A DNA stretch of 64,000 nt from Epiperipatus broadwayi (GCA_028023455.1 JAQFVV010000001.1:18587713-18651712); one strand, 5' to 3'. Shown: positions 10,481 to 24,091, counted from the first letter of the stretch. Notes: generated by a model not told the origin, from the sequence alone. Made by a program: numbers and translations.

Positions 10481-11439
10481 TTTAGTAAATAAAATTAAAT
10501 GAAAACTTATTTCTTAATTTATGCCTAATATTTTATTTAAGCATTATTAATTATCAATACCATTATAGTATACTTAAGATTATCTATTCTATTTTATAGA
10601 CAAAATTTTAGAACAATGTTTTGTCAATAATTTCTTTTTTTTTTTAATTTTACTAACTTTATTGACTATATCATTTCTTTGAATTTTTAATTTTTTCATA
10701 GAATTAATTGTATGTTTTAATTTAAAATATGCAATGCTATTATTATATGATTTATTCTGTTTTTGTTGTTATTAGAATGCCTCTATGCATTTCATGGTGC
10801 CTTTTTTTATAATAATGGCATCTGCTTATTGTAGAAAAAAAATTGATTTTATTATCAAGGTGGTATCTATTTGTGATTTTTGTTCTGATTTAGTACTTTT
10901 TACTTTTTCATAGTTTATATTTCCTTAAGTCATCAAAATATTTTTTAAAATACCAAAAATCATTTAAATGTTGCTATAAAGCTTTTGTAATGCTCCTGAA
11001 ACATATCATAACCTGGTGGAGATTGTAGGAAAAAATAATTATTCATTATAAATTTCAATTAAAAAATGAACACAAAAGTATGACAAGAAGTGAACTTAAG
11101 TTTCTATTGATTTACAAAAAGTTGTCTTCCAAAAGACAATGTGCTTTAGTTACACATTACCTTTTTTTTAATGTTTCATAAAAAAGAATTCTGTAAACAT
11201 TATCTTTATCTTAATAAAACAAATTTCGTGGGAATTACTTTTTTATTTTTTGTTAAATGTATATATGATTTTAATATGTATTACTTTCTTGTGAATTCTT
11301 TTAAATAAGCACCATCTATTATTATTTTCTTTTTAATATATTTTGTTTTCTAGTGCTTCCGTGCATATGTGTATAACAAAACTGTGTTAATTATATTAAA
11401 CACATTGTCTTTTGATATATTTCCTCATTGCCATTATTC
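10481..11439. other. A+T-rich DNA, nothing recognised
   Basis: No coding motif on either strand. Some of it may be unrecognisable LINE decay, because RTE fragments lie on both sides. Confidence 0.4.
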
Positions 11440-12780
11440 ATTTTTAACCATTATTAGTCCACTTCAGGATGAAGGTATCTCCAAGTTTAATTCATTTCTC
11501 TGATTTTTAATCTACCTTCTCCCAATCACATCAGTAAGCGTCTTTATTTCATCAATCTGTTTCACATATTTTCTAAGTTTTTTACAATCTATTGGGTCCA
11601 GTTTAAAATTTTATTTGTACATCCATAGATCTTCTCTTCTAAAAAAATTCAATTCAATTTCACTTCATTCTTTTAATTCTTTCAATGCTGTTAATGGTAA
11701 CTGTTTGTTCACTCACTCATATATGTCATTTTTGATATCTTTTTATTACTTGTAAAATACATCTTTTCATATTTCATTGTGTGATTTGACTACTCAGTAT
11801 TGCTGTTCTGTTATATATTAGTTTCAATTCCATAAGTAAAGTGATAAACCACACTAGCAATCTTGCTTTTCAAACGCAAGGAAAGTTTTTCTATTTGATA
11901 TTAAGTTATTTCCAACAAAATTACTTTATTCATGTTTAATTCTATGATTAATTTCATCCATTATGTCTTCATTTATATTGATAATCAGGCCAAGTTATAG
12001 GTAGTTATTAATTTCTTTGAATTCATCATTATCAATATTTATTTTCTTCTTTTGAGAAAATACATTTAATGTGACTTTAATCTTTTTAGCATATATCTTT
12101 AGTCCTACTTTCTTATTTTCATCTGATAATTTTTGTAACAATTTCTGAAACTTTGAAGCATTAGTTGCAAAATCAATCATGTCATCCACAAAATCTAGGT
12201 GACATAAAAATCTCCATTTACTTTTACTTTCTTAACTTCCCATTTTAATTCATAAAATACTTCTTGAAACTGTTGTTCAAAGTTTATAAGATGTAGAGTC
12301 ACCCTGTCATGCACCTTTTACAATTTAATCTTCCTAGTATCATTACATAATCAAATCTTTGCTGACATATCTTGGTAATATATTCTTCAGAATATGTCAA
12401 TATCCTGGATCTATATCTTGATGAACCAATGTTATAATCGCAGTTAAAAGATTTATATAACTAAATGTCTCCATTAAACTAACAACAAAACATAAGAGCA
12501 ACTGATATCATATTGCTTTTTTCTGTGATTTCTCTCAATATTTGGGTATAATTAATTGTGATAAATCCACTTTTAAATCCACATTGGTCTTTTGATTTGT
12601 TAAAATCCAAAGTTATCTGCAGATAAGTTATAACTAACATGGAAATTATTTTATATAGAATTGATAAGAAACTAATGAAGCTGTAATTCCTAATATTTTC
12701 TTTATCACTTTTTTATATATCATTATTATTATTGAAAAATTCCAATCACATTGTTGCCATTTAGGTATCATTTAGAAACT
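11440..12780 (-). pseudogene. RTE-type LINE relic (RT, decayed)
   Basis: On the minus strand, recognisable RTE motifs run in order. RGVRQGD..S-like sequence lies near 12,310. The active-site box is read as FVDDMIDFA near 12,185, where F-A-D-D is usual. It is followed by LQKLSDENKKVGLKIYAKKIKV, the classic RTE stretch after the catalytic box, and a YLG..I-like end near 11,985. Several stops and frameshifts break the gene. The downstream part to 11,440 is decayed C-terminal region. RTE elements copy themselves by target-primed reverse transcription; this copy cannot. The upstream end meets an old gag relic on the opposite strand. Confidence 0.7.
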
Positions 12781-12784
12781 CTAA

Positions 12785-13740
12785 ATTAAAAAGTGGGATT
12801 ATTTACTAAAACTATTTCAGAGTTAAAGGAAATACTTGAGAGAAATAGTAATGAAATAAGAAAAATCAGGGTAATGATTGAAGATCTCAGAAGGATGTCA
12901 ATGGAATAAAATAGAGGGAAAAAAGCAGTGAACCAGGGGATACTATTTCAGAAAGGGAGAAAATAATAGAAGAACCTAGTATAAGTTTAAAAGAGGTCAA
13001 AAAGGTGGATTTAAGAGAGAACAACCCCTGGAAAAAAGTAGAAAGAAAATTAATATGGTTGTAAATTGGTGTAAATTTGGATATAAAAATGGAAAGTAAA
13101 GTAGAAGTAGAGCCAAAGCTACAGTCAGTTGAATATATAGATGGAGTAGACATGCAGATAGTAGCAAAATTCATTAATATTAAAACATTTAGAGAGGAGC
13201 ATAGACAAAAACCCATTTGACCATTTAGTTCATCTGATAGCCTTTTTTTATTTTTCTAAGTTAGAAGAGAAAGAAAAAATCATTACCATCACTATGTGGT
13301 GCTGCACACAAATGGTGAAGGACCATATATTATAGCCCAAGAACACTTCAAGAGTACAAGACAATGATATTTAGAGCATTTTGGAGCATGGAAAAGCAAG
13401 AACTCATACACATCCATGCCAAGAAAAATATTCTCAAGCAAATAGTGAAAGCTATATTCAGTTCTTCCAAAATCAGGCTGCAAAATTAAAAGTGCTTGAG
13501 ATGTACCCAATGATCTGTTATCTGATTGTGAGAATGATTAGATATAACTTATTTATAGCAGTGCAGCACTTTCTTGCTGAAAACCATAGGCTGTCTATTG
13601 AAGAAGCAATCGAAATTTTAGTTGATATTGACACAAAAAGTTTGTTTAAGGATGAAAAAGAGCTGTACCAGTGATGGGAAAATTGCAATGAACTCATAGG
13701 TCAATCAGGAACTCTTACTAGAAAAGAGAAAAACGGTTAA
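12785..13740 (+). pseudogene. Old gag relic related to the LTR element at 25972
   Basis: It follows the Gag of the LTR element in this window block by block. A Glu/Lys-rich coiled-coil-like start (ELKEILERNSNEI) is followed by AKFINIKTF, where the intact protein has AKFIQVKSF. Next come NPFDHL..L..FF.FSK, YIQFFQNQAAKL (against TQFFLRQIASL) and LSIEEAIEILVDID (against RTIEDMVGFLTMID). It carries several stops and frameshifts. The piece at 13381-13674 is the best preserved. No protease or LTR is recognisable next to it. It shows that the Gag family has been in this genome for a long time. Confidence 0.65.
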
Positions 13741-15329
13741 AAATAGAATAGAGAGTTTTTTTTTTATGTTGTTTTTTATATCTTAAGAGAGAAGTGATGA
13801 GGTGGAATTTTTTCACTTCATAAGAAATATTATATTTTTGTTCATATTCCAGTTATAATTTAGTGTATAACATATAGTTATTAATAAAACTCATATAATT
13901 TATAAAGAAATTGATGTAAGTAGATTTATAATGCTGATTATAGGATAATCAAAATCTATTTGAAAAAAAAAAATTTTAATAAAGGTGACAAAATTCTAAT
14001 AAGAAAATGGTAGTAAAAGAAGGGAGTGTAAATTGCAAATTGTTTTTGAGAGAGACACTCTTTCTCATTATAAAAATGCTATGTTATAACATCTAACTAG
14101 TACAACCATGATTCCTCCTGGGAACTTTTTTCCTATAGCTGACTCTACAACTGGATGATGATGAAACTGTATACTATGCTGATAGGATAAGGATAATGTT
14201 AAAATTTCCATGCAGACAGTTGAAAATTGGTATGCCACAATATACAATAACATGTAGTCAAAAGCAGAATCCTCATTCCAGTTGAATTTTTTCTAACTCT
14301 ATACATGAGCTTATGTCATCAAACATTTTTTAGTGCTATGGACTTTGCCAGATGGACAGTGTATAATTTCCAGAAAGGGTAATTAAAATTATTAAAATAA
14401 TTTTATCTAATTAGTTCAGTGAAGATAGAACTGTTAAAGAAATAAAAAAGAATAATAAAGGAAGCATATCACGTACAGAATTATTTCAACATGTATTTAT
14501 TATGTAATTCATTGATCTATTTTTTTATTATTATTAGTTTATTTGATTGTTCATAAGGGTGAAGTTAGATTTAATCTATCCCTGAGGGTTAATTAAAGTA
14601 TTAGGTATTTTGTGTGTGTTAGACTTAAGAGTCTTTTACAAATAGGGCTTCTTCTAAGAAAACTAAAGTTTGAGGGAGATTTGGTATCATTGCATATTAC
14701 CATCTTGTTATGTGTTCCCAGGATGTCTTCTGGTTTAAATAGGGGTAGTATAGTTATAAAATGTAGATGATATTAATTTCTACATTTAAGTTAATAAATT
14801 TGTTTGTTCTTCCTGGAGTTGTTCTTTCTTGATTGGTTTCTCCCATTTTCTTTAATAATACCAATCCAAGGTTAATTGTACATTTCACATATACCCCTCA
14901 TAAATATTATGGGTTTTTTTTTACTTTTTACCCATTTTTTATTTAGAAATGGTCTGTTATTTTTGATACTAATTGATGAGATTTGACCTTAAGAGAGGGA
15001 AAGGGATTGATATTGTAGGGATGTGAAAAATAGATTGAATCACTTTACTTGAATTAATAAATCTTACTTGAAATTAATTCATACATACTTATTTGTAGTT
15101 TTGTTTATTGTTTTAACTATTAAAATTACTAATTACATAGATTATCCATAGACTGTTTTTTTTATATTTTAGTGGGGATAATATATAATCATAAATTTGG
15201 TGGGTGTTCATGTACATAAACCAATTGTCTATTGTGACATGTGTGGTAGCTACTAAAATAAATTATGACCAGCAACATAGAGATGGTGAAGAAATTAGTC
15301 TAATGTAGTTTGGTGTGAATCTGATGTGA
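13741..15329. other. A+T-rich DNA, no gene supported
   Basis: No open frame with recognisable motifs. Some of it could be old LTR sequence belonging to the gag relic upstream, but I found no second copy to prove it. Confidence 0.4.
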
Positions 15330-17060
15330 TGCACTGCGACTTCTCCTTATATGGAGACAGGAAAGTCTCGGCAACTATGCCCAGATAAACCTGTTAGCCA
15401 CTTTATGTTCAATTTCCATTCCCAACCTTACATTTTTAGATATGCTACTTCATCCCATTTACACAGCATAATATTTGTCAACTCCATGGCCTTTATATCT
15501 AAATCCCTCTACCTTTTCCCAAACTCAGCATAAAAATCAATAACCTGCTTTCTGTATAATCACTTTGCTTATATTTATTCTTCCACAACTTTATTATTTG
15601 TGACCTTTGTGCTTTCAGGCATTTACATTCAATTAACAGATGCTTATTTTTTTCTATCCCTTCTTTACAACTAAATCACCCACATTTTTCCATAATCCCC
15701 TGTTGCTAAAAATCCCATTTAAGCCTTAAACAGTAAATTATTTTCCTTGCTATTATCATAAATTAACTCACACTCAATCTTCTGTTTACTTCTATATATA
15801 TTAAACTCCTTTTACTCTCTATACTAGTTTCCATCTCTCCAACTCTCTATTCTATATTAATGCATCTATTCTTCTATCTTATTCCTTACCACTATAATGC
15901 ACAACAATTCTAATACAATCATCCCACCTTTTGTACAAGTATACTGACATAAATACTTTATCTAAATCTTCTACAACATTACCTTTCTCACCCATCATGT
16001 TACCTGCCCTTTATTTATAACCCAATTAAACACTATTTTGGCTAATCTTTTATTATCCAAAAACTAAAATCTATTGAACATTTTCATTTTGCTTTTTGTA
16101 TTTCTCATATAAAAACTTGACCATTCCATTGCTCCTTGAATTGCCTTCTTTGCTGTCCATGCATCTGCATCTAATACATGTATTCTTACTTCTGTTTGTA
16201 CTTTTTCCAAGTAATATAATACCCCTGCACTAACACATAATGCATCATTACCATATGTTAACCCTGCTACCACCACTCCCTTCCATACAATTCTAGCTAT
16301 GTCATATTTCTTATATGAAAAAACTGTTCATTTCTTTATCAATCCCTTTCTTTTCTTTGCTTTATTTATCAACATATTCTCCCATTCATCCAAGCAACTT
16401 CTCTTATTATTTAAGATAATTCCCAAATAGTTATATCTATTCACCACAATTAACTTTATATGACCCAATAAAAATTATTTGTTTTCTCTTTCCCCAATAT
16501 TAATCATCATTACTTTTGATTTATCTTCACTAAACTTAATGCCCATCTTTTTACTCACCCTTGTGTATGTGTTCAGCATAACTTCCATATCTTCATTTCT
16601 TTCTGTGCACAAAAAGACATCATCTGCAAATAAAAGACCCGATAATGTATATACTCTCTTGCCACCTACTAATGGTATCTCTATCCCTCTTTCTAGTCTT
16701 TCTATTGCTTTCTTTATTTCTCTCAAACACAACAAAACAAAATAGATGACATAGGGCATCCTTGCCTTAATCTCACCCCATTTTTAACTTTAACTGATTC
16801 TATATTACCTAATTGATATGTATAATAATTATTTTCATATAATTTCAAAATAATATCCACTAAAGCTTCATCCATTCCCAAATTTACTAAACTTACCCCA
16901 TAATCTATTTTTCTTTACTCTATCATGCATCTTCTCTATATCTATAAAAGCTATATATAACTGTCTACCTGTATACCTACTCATTTCCATAAGTTGTGTA
17001 ACTACAAATAAACTATCTTCTACATGACTATTCAATCGTGGTGACATCTAGAGATCACAC
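15330..17060 (-). pseudogene. Non-LTR retrotransposon (LINE) relic, RT and C-terminus
   Basis: On the minus strand, reverse transcriptase blocks appear in order. RQLYIAFIDIEKMHDRV (block A, with M-H for the usual A-Y) lies near 16,950. RQGCPMSSILF (block B) lies near 16,760. The active site reads LLFADDVFLC near 16,630, with F-A-D-D intact, and is followed by KMGIKFSEDKSKVMMI. A further open piece at 16064-16276 (AGLTYGNDALCVSAGV) is thumb/C-terminal region. Cys-rich C-terminal remains run to about 15,330, with an HLL..C-like pattern near 15,640. At least two frameshifts and several stops make it inactive. It is distinct from the RTE elements here; I cannot fix the clade. Confidence 0.75.
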
Positions 17061-17361
17061 ATGTTCCATATGTATCAACTTTGTACCACTACAATACATA
17101 TATCATTGCAAAAAATTTATATAAAATATGTGTATAAAAAACTATGTAAACAAAAAATAATGTATATTCATATTAAATCTCAAATGTATATCCATACAAA
17201 TTATTGTGTAATACTTTAAATAATAAATACTGAATGAATGGAAAATAGAGCATTAAGAAACCATGTAATTTAATAGTCATTAAGTTCCTGTTCATACCAA
17301 GAGGGTGTAAGGTTTTTAATTATTAATAAAAAAAATTTTTTTTTTCTCATGTGTCATAGCA

Positions 17362-17445
17362 TCAGCCAGGAAGTGAACCCGTTAACCCGGGACAACTGCT
17401 TGTAAAGCGGCTGTAGCTGTCCTCTCAACCATCAATGTTTTTTGG
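17362..17445 (-). repeat. tRNA-like SINE piece (copy 1)
   Basis: The minus strand reads like a tRNA with a long variable arm: TGGTTGAGAGGACAGC (D arm), an anticodon-stem-like CCGCTTTACAAGCAG, then GGGTTCACTTCC as a B box, and TGATGC near the 3' side. The same sequence, diverged, occurs at 48515, with the shared 3' extension TGACACA. Two copies of one tRNA-derived family in the same orientation suggest a SINE rather than a working tRNA gene. Confidence 0.55.
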
Positions 17446-18117
17446 CCTCTTTTCTTTCTCTTATGAAAAAAAGGTTATTCTGTAATATGGTCACTCTTAA
17501 AGCATCAATTGGGCAATCTAGGAGAATGTTTAGAAACTGGTCTGTCTTCATTTTTAAGTAAAATCTCAAATCTATGATTTATTCTAATATGCAGACTTTA
17601 TACCAATTCATTTATATAGCGGTTTTAACATCTGATAATTCTATTAAATATATTTTATTTACACTTTTATAATTTATATAGTTAATAATACACCATTTAA
17701 AATAATCAATTGTATTATCTTGAACCATTTTTGTAACAATAATCTATTTATATCTTAGTTATCTTTCATCATCACTCTAAAAACCATTTTTTTCTGATTC
17801 AAAATAATTTATAGAGTTTAATATGTTAATGTGTTTCTGCAGTATATAATTCATATTAAATAAATTACTATTAAAAGTAAGACCTAGTGGTGGAACTTTC
17901 AATTGGCTACTTTTTTCTTCTTAGAATAAGTTTTTTTCTATCAATTTCTGGAGATTTCATTATTGCTTCATCCAACAGTATTTTAGAGATATTTCATATT
18001 TATAAATTTATTATATAAAACTTTATTTTTTTGTAAATTTTCATTATTGCAAATTCGTAAAATTTTTAAAAATTGACTATAGTGGATATCATCTTTTAAA
18101 TGATGACTGTCAATTGG

Positions 18118-18149
<32 letters not shown>

Positions 18150-20989
18150 CCAATTGACAGTCATCATTTATATATAAAAGCAAATCTGATGCTCAAATCC
18201 TTGCTTCACAGCCCACATCCAATCTCCTACCATCTAACTATATTCAAATCCACCTTCACGCACGTATATATTTCTTTTGCTTAGTATTCTAAAATAAATC
18301 ACATAAACACTTATGTATTTTAATCTAAAAATATTTTTATTTAATAATGTTCTCATATGTATACTGGCATAAGTAATAAATCTATATATATTTTAGTGTA
18401 GGAGATTGCGACTAAATTAGTAAAGTTATGTTATATATATAAAGTATCATATATGAAACTTATTATTTTTTCATAGGTAATTTTGTAGCTAGAAATGATG
18501 CAATCTTGTTAAAAAGTCTCTCAAAAAACAATTACCCGGAAAGATCCCTTAGATAAAAGTAAAAGATTACGATTTTGCAATAATAAAATAAACCCATTAG
18601 TGGAAATTTTGTCCATGCTAGCTTGTTTTAAAATCATAAGATTTATTTTAAAACAATCATTCGAGAAACTGATAATAAAATTGCATTGTTTCAAAAGTCT
18701 TACCAGATAAGAAAATATCTGGTCAAATTATTCCATATGTACAGTAAGTGCTTAAACTGCCTCAGGTCCAGCAGTAGTTGCTAAGTTGCATCTTCAAAAT
18801 AAAAGTATATATACTGCTGGATTTGAATCCAAAAGGAGAGGAAACCACCAAATTATGATATTGCTATACATATTCCACACCAGTTTTGATTCTCACTCAA
18901 TGTGCCATGAGTAGGGAAAATTTCACCTTTTCCCTCCATTCTAATATGCTTTTCCCATAAGCGAAGCTCTGCATCCCGTATTGATGAACTTTATATATTT
19001 TTCCCATGAAAGTGAAATGCTAACTACCATATAATAATGCTACCCTAGATCTAGTGAAACAATACCGATGGACTGACTCACATTAAAATTGCTCTTCCAA
19101 ATAGCAAGGTAAAAAGAACTTTGACCACTCGTAATTCTCAAATCCTATCTTCTCTGTAATATTTATTATAATTTCTAATCATATATATTAAATGTCTTCA
19201 AAATATGTAATTCTTATAACTCTATATAACTAATCACTATTAAGCCTCTGATAAATGTTTTCTTTTCTTTTATTTCCAAGTGGCAAATAATTTTCATTTA
19301 GATTTACGTATGTATATTTTAAAAAGAAATGCCAATGATATTACTAAAATCGCAAGCATATAATTTATTTTCATTTTCCCCACCCATCATTTATCGGGTA
19401 ATTAACTTATAACTTAATCAAAACAAATCTTATTCGACTTGCCCAGGTGCTAATGATTTTAAATAAACAAACTAATTATTTTTTATGTTTACTGTAGAAA
19501 AACAGATTGACATCTGTTTCATAAATATTTTCCATTCTAAATAATGTGCTATCTCTTATTATTAATTTATATTATGTATGTAAAACCCATCATAGCTATT
19601 ACCACCACACATTTATTTTGTATTAATTTATATATTTTTATAAGGATATTTATAACCAAGATTGAGATTTATTAAATGTGTGGGAAGTTATGAATAATAT
19701 TAAGTAACATAATGTAAAGGGAGGGGATCATCAGATCTTAGTTTATATTTAATTAGAATTATTATCCATGTTTGTTTAATGAAGAAACCATACCATTACG
19801 CCAAGTATTTCACAATTTATGGGCAGTAAATATGTTTAGATAATCTTTAAAGTTATAGTTATATTATGTTATTAAGCGTTGGTGCATATAGGCCACTTCA
19901 TTTATATATATTCGTGCTTCTTTCTTACATGGTGGTATTCGCTAAGTTGAGCCCCATCATCATTCTCCGTGTCCTAGAAACCAGGCTGTAAAACCATCCT
20001 GTGGACACACTTGGTTGTATGTGCATGCTTTATATGGGAATCACTCTGGAAAATCCAGCCCAATAAAGACATAGCCGGCCGTTCTTCGTCTCAACACCAA
20101 TCCTGCCTACATTTGCAGAGGAAATCGGTAAATTCCGTTAATCAAATTCATGAAGCACACTCCAGGATCCATAATTGGGCCACCCCAATCTGCCACCATG
20201 CATGCACCACCTTTCAGTGTATTATTAATCACCCAGAAATAGCCATAAGTCATAATGCGATGATTTTTCTAAACAGACATATTTCCATTAGTTCACTATG
20301 CGTATCAATGCGATCAATTTGGTATCATTTATATAATTGTTCATTATCTGTCCCACACATTAATTATTTATAACTCAAATTAATAATAATATTGAATAAA
20401 ACAAAATGTAATATTTGCTTGTGAAATTGTTTTCTTTTTAAATCAGATAAAGGCTCTTTTCGTCTCTCTGGGGGTGTAATCGTATTTTAGTAATACATTC
20501 CAATAGCGCTAATTCCTTAAGTCACACACATACATTATTGGCATAGCCACAAATATCAAGTTATTGTAAAATATGAATTAAATATATATATATAATACCT
20601 ATGAGGCTAATGTCGGATAAATAACCCAACATAATTTTTGTTATTAATCTAATAAATCTTAAATATATATATCAACTCTCAAACCATTGCTTTCTTTTAG
20701 TTAATATATTAAGTTATTAATTATGCTCAATTTTACTAGATGATCTCTGCTAAATACATAATTAATATGCTAGGTCACGAGCTTTCATTGCTCATAAAAT
20801 ATAGTTAGTTGTTAAATTAGTCTATCATTAAAATTTAGCCTAGAGTCTTTTTGTGTCTCCAATGAGCAATGCCAGTGGTGAGAAGTAAATTAAATCGATG
20901 TCATAAAGGATTGTTGCTCATAATGTTATAGATCTGAGAAATAGGCAAATAGGGCTGAGTTAATGAGTGTTCCTGACCTATGTATCTTG
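17446..20989. other. Mostly A+T-rich DNA with a GC-richer island, no gene supported
   Basis: The stretch from about 19,910 to 20,370 is clearly less A+T-rich and holds a 120-codon open frame at 20011, but neither strand shows a motif I recognise, and nearby frames are closed. It may be an old LTR or a decayed gene. The rest, apart from the palindrome at 18097, is unremarkable. Confidence 0.4.
18097..18170. repeat. TA-centred perfect palindrome
   Basis: Arms of about 24 bp (TAAATGATGACTGTCAATTG and its complement) flank a (TA)n core. It could extrude as a cruciform. No coding sequence is attached. Confidence 0.85.
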
Positions 20990-21062
20990 CGCATGATTGG
21001 ATTCGGGTACTTTTACCTAGATGGTAGATCGTGTTACGTGAACATACAAATTCGACTGGCGC
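20990..21062 (+). repeat. Tail of an older, related LTR
   Basis: The last 35-70 bp (TTGGATTC.., TGTTACGTGAACATACAAAT, TCGACTGGCGCA) match the end of the LTRs at 24846 and 32105, with changes mainly at CpG sites. It ends in CA followed directly by (AT)n, exactly as the young 3' LTR does. The upstream part is too diverged to delimit. Confidence 0.5.
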
Positions 21063-21755
21063 AATATATATATATATTATAAGACTTTATTACTGTTCAT
21101 AATTTCAATATCAAGAAAATGGTCTACTATTTTAAAAACTCTTTATAAATCGTATATTTTTATTAAAACTAAATATGTAATCGAAAAATTTTTTAAGTTT
21201 TTCATTATAAGATCATATTGTAAAAATGTCACCTATATATCTAAATCTGCTATGAGATTTAAGCCTGGCATTTTCAAGTATAGAAGTCTCTAGTTGGGCC
21301 ATGAAAATATTGGCATAATTTGGTGCCATTTCTTTTATCTCACACAGTATTTTACTTTTGTAAATAATATGTAAAATACTTATTCGTTGTGATTAAATAT
21401 ATTAATTCAGTAATATTTGTATCATGATGCTTTTGTAAAGTAAATTTAATAGCTTAATGAGATATATTAGTATACAGTAATATAACATCTAAAATTACTA
21501 AAGACATTCATTTGATAATTGAGGTTTGATATTTTCTAAAATTGAAAGAAACTCTGTGATATCTTTCATAACAAATTGCATAACACAAGAATATTGGGTA
21601 TAAGGCCACCAATAAATACTGAAATATTTTCTATAGGAAAACCAATGCTTGCTACAATAGGCTTGCCAGGAAAGTTTGGACTATGAACTACGATAGAATG
21701 TAAAAATTATTGAGTTGATTTATAGTTGGTAAGAAATATTTATATATATATATAT
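21063..21755. other. A+T-rich spacer
   Basis: No gene. It ends in a (TA)n run that forms the left flank of the LTR retrotransposon and probably contains its target site. Confidence 0.5.
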
Positions 21756-22681
21756 TGAAACGATAACTTTCCAAGCCCCTATCGTTTCACCATCAAACCT
21801 AATGACACTCTCATCTGTGCTAAGTTCGAACCCATTTAAATGTTAATAAATTTAAAATTAGTTCATGTCTGTCTAAACAGCATTATATATTTACGTGCGA
21901 ACCAATGCTATAATTAGATAGGATTAGTAAAATTATAGCGTACTAAAGTTATTTAATATTTCTAAAAATGGTTATTATATTATTTAAGTTAAGAGTAAAT
22001 TATTAATTTTGTTGTTTAATATTGTAATTTCGTATGTGGATATATAATCTGTGCTATATAGAAGGACATGTGCTCTTCCGATTTAAAATATGTAAAAGCC
22101 ATTATCTAAAAATAATATTGAATATGTTTAAAAATTGTTAAAAGATTTCTTGTTTTAAATATATTTCAGGGAAAAGTTTCTCGAAAATATATTTAAAAGC
22201 TATATCAAAATATATTTGTAAATTATTTTTAATAAATATGTTAAAAATGTTTTCGTTTTAAAAAAATGTTAAAAGGTTGTTTTTAAATAGAAAGAGTTTC
22301 TATTATATGTAAGATTAAAAATTTCTATTATATGTAAGATTAAAAATAAAAGCTGGTCAAGTAATTAAAAGATTTTTGGTTGTAAACAAGTGTCATTAAC
22401 GACCACACCTGGAATTCGTAAAAAGTAAAACTAGTTCAAAATTTACTAATTAAAATCTCCTTAGATAAGATTTAAGTTATTTTAAAATCTAAATTGGACA
22501 ATTGTTTGCAACGAAAAATCTTAATTATAATAATAGCTTATGGAATGTTTCTAACATAAGTTATCTAAGATCTGGATTATAAATTGAAAAATATTTAATT
22601 AAATTCCTGAGTTTAGTGAGTCTTGAGGCGGGAGATTCCGATAAGGAAAACAGATAAATACTCTGTATTTTTAACGAGAGA

Positions 22682-22738
22682 GCCATATTGTTAGAGAGAG
22701 AGAGCCATATTGTTAGAGATAGACAGCCATATTGTTAG
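22682..22738 (+). promoter_or_regulatory. Three tandem copies of GCCATATTGTTAG in U3
   Basis: The 13-mer is repeated at a 22-bp spacing within a GAGA-rich stretch. The same triplet is present in the 3' LTR at about 29943. Repeated short motifs in U3 usually bind transcription factors; which factor is unknown here. Confidence 0.5.
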
Positions 22739-24091
22739 TGAGAATTGCAGCCAGTCTTCACAATTGTTAATGTTTAACATGTCCGGCTAAAAGCGGGCAT
22801 CTTGTTGCTGTTACTCCGCGGGAGAACGGGGTTTCTCTCGTCGAAATGCCTAAACCACCATCATGCCGATAGAAGAGACGAGCCTAACATAATGGGAAAG
22901 ATGATGCCGCCCAGTCAAACTAAACCAAACCAACAGCCAAGAACTTGCAGTCCAGATAAATCATACCGGTACCGTTTTATTTTTCAAACCGCAGAGCTCT
23001 GTGTAATTCTGTGTAATTCTTTATGTAAATATATCTATATAAGTTAGCTAACTTTCTTTTAAAATAATGATAAAGCTAAAATGTAATCAAAACTTAAAAT
23101 CCATTTAATATTTTAAATATGTCACTTGCTATCAAAATTTAATGTGTTAAAGTTTAAATAATCTGACTTATTTATATTTTCCTTTCATTTAAAGTACATT
23201 ATAAGCGTCTAATTTAAAGTTATATCACTGCGGTTGTGTCTATATTTCTTTGCTTATTTTATTTTAAATGCTTATTATATTTCATATGCCAATATTTCGA
23301 AACAGTGAGCACTTAATTTCATGTATATTTTAAGAAGATATTATTTGAAAATCTTCGCGTAATTTATTTATAGCATCAACTTTCTGCGCTGTTTCGAAAT
23401 CCTATTTTTTTTTATTATTTAAATGATTTAATATGTGAAATGTGGCTCTTTTGATCAACCAGTTAAAAACTTAACCTTATAGTTTTATTTAGAATTAAAT
23501 TTAGCCTTGATCATATTTATAAGTATATTTGACATTTAAATTCTTAAGTCCATAGAAATATACTTTCCCTCCTTAAATATTTATTATCTATAAGTAACTT
23601 AATAGATCGAACATGTCAAAGTACAGATGTAATAATATTCCCTTTAGTAGCATAGACATTTATTATCAGGCTACGCAAGAGTTGGTCCCAATTTGATAGA
23701 GCTAATATGCTATTAACTCGTATTTCATAGTATGAAATATACTATTCTTTGCTTGGCGGATGTGATATTATTTTATAAAAATATTCTCATTTTGCTGCTA
23801 TACGTAATATACGTATCTTAAGATGGAGCCACGGCATTGCCAGCACATCTTCTCTTATAGGGTAGAGCAGTAGCGAAGCCTGAGCCAAGGCCAGGTTAGC
23901 ACGTAAGACCCCCGCCATTCCTGAACACAAATGTTCCTTTTCACGCAGCATTGCGATCGGTTACAGGGTACCGGCGTTTGTCGCAAGAACCCTGAAGTTA
24001 TTTCATCCATCCGCAGAGCGACTTTTCCTATTATTGTTTACCTGTGCCATAGCGCATTGGTAAAATCTTATGCAGCCAACTCTCCCACCTT

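Noticed and set aside
10752-10810. Alternative terminal exon of the split host gene
   Set aside because: Good acceptor and phase, but only about 18 codons and flanked by LINE fragments; cannot be told apart from chance.
20011-20373. 120-codon plus-strand open frame in a GC-richer island
   Set aside because: No recognisable motif, unusual Cys/His/Ser composition, and no supporting splice or homology evidence.
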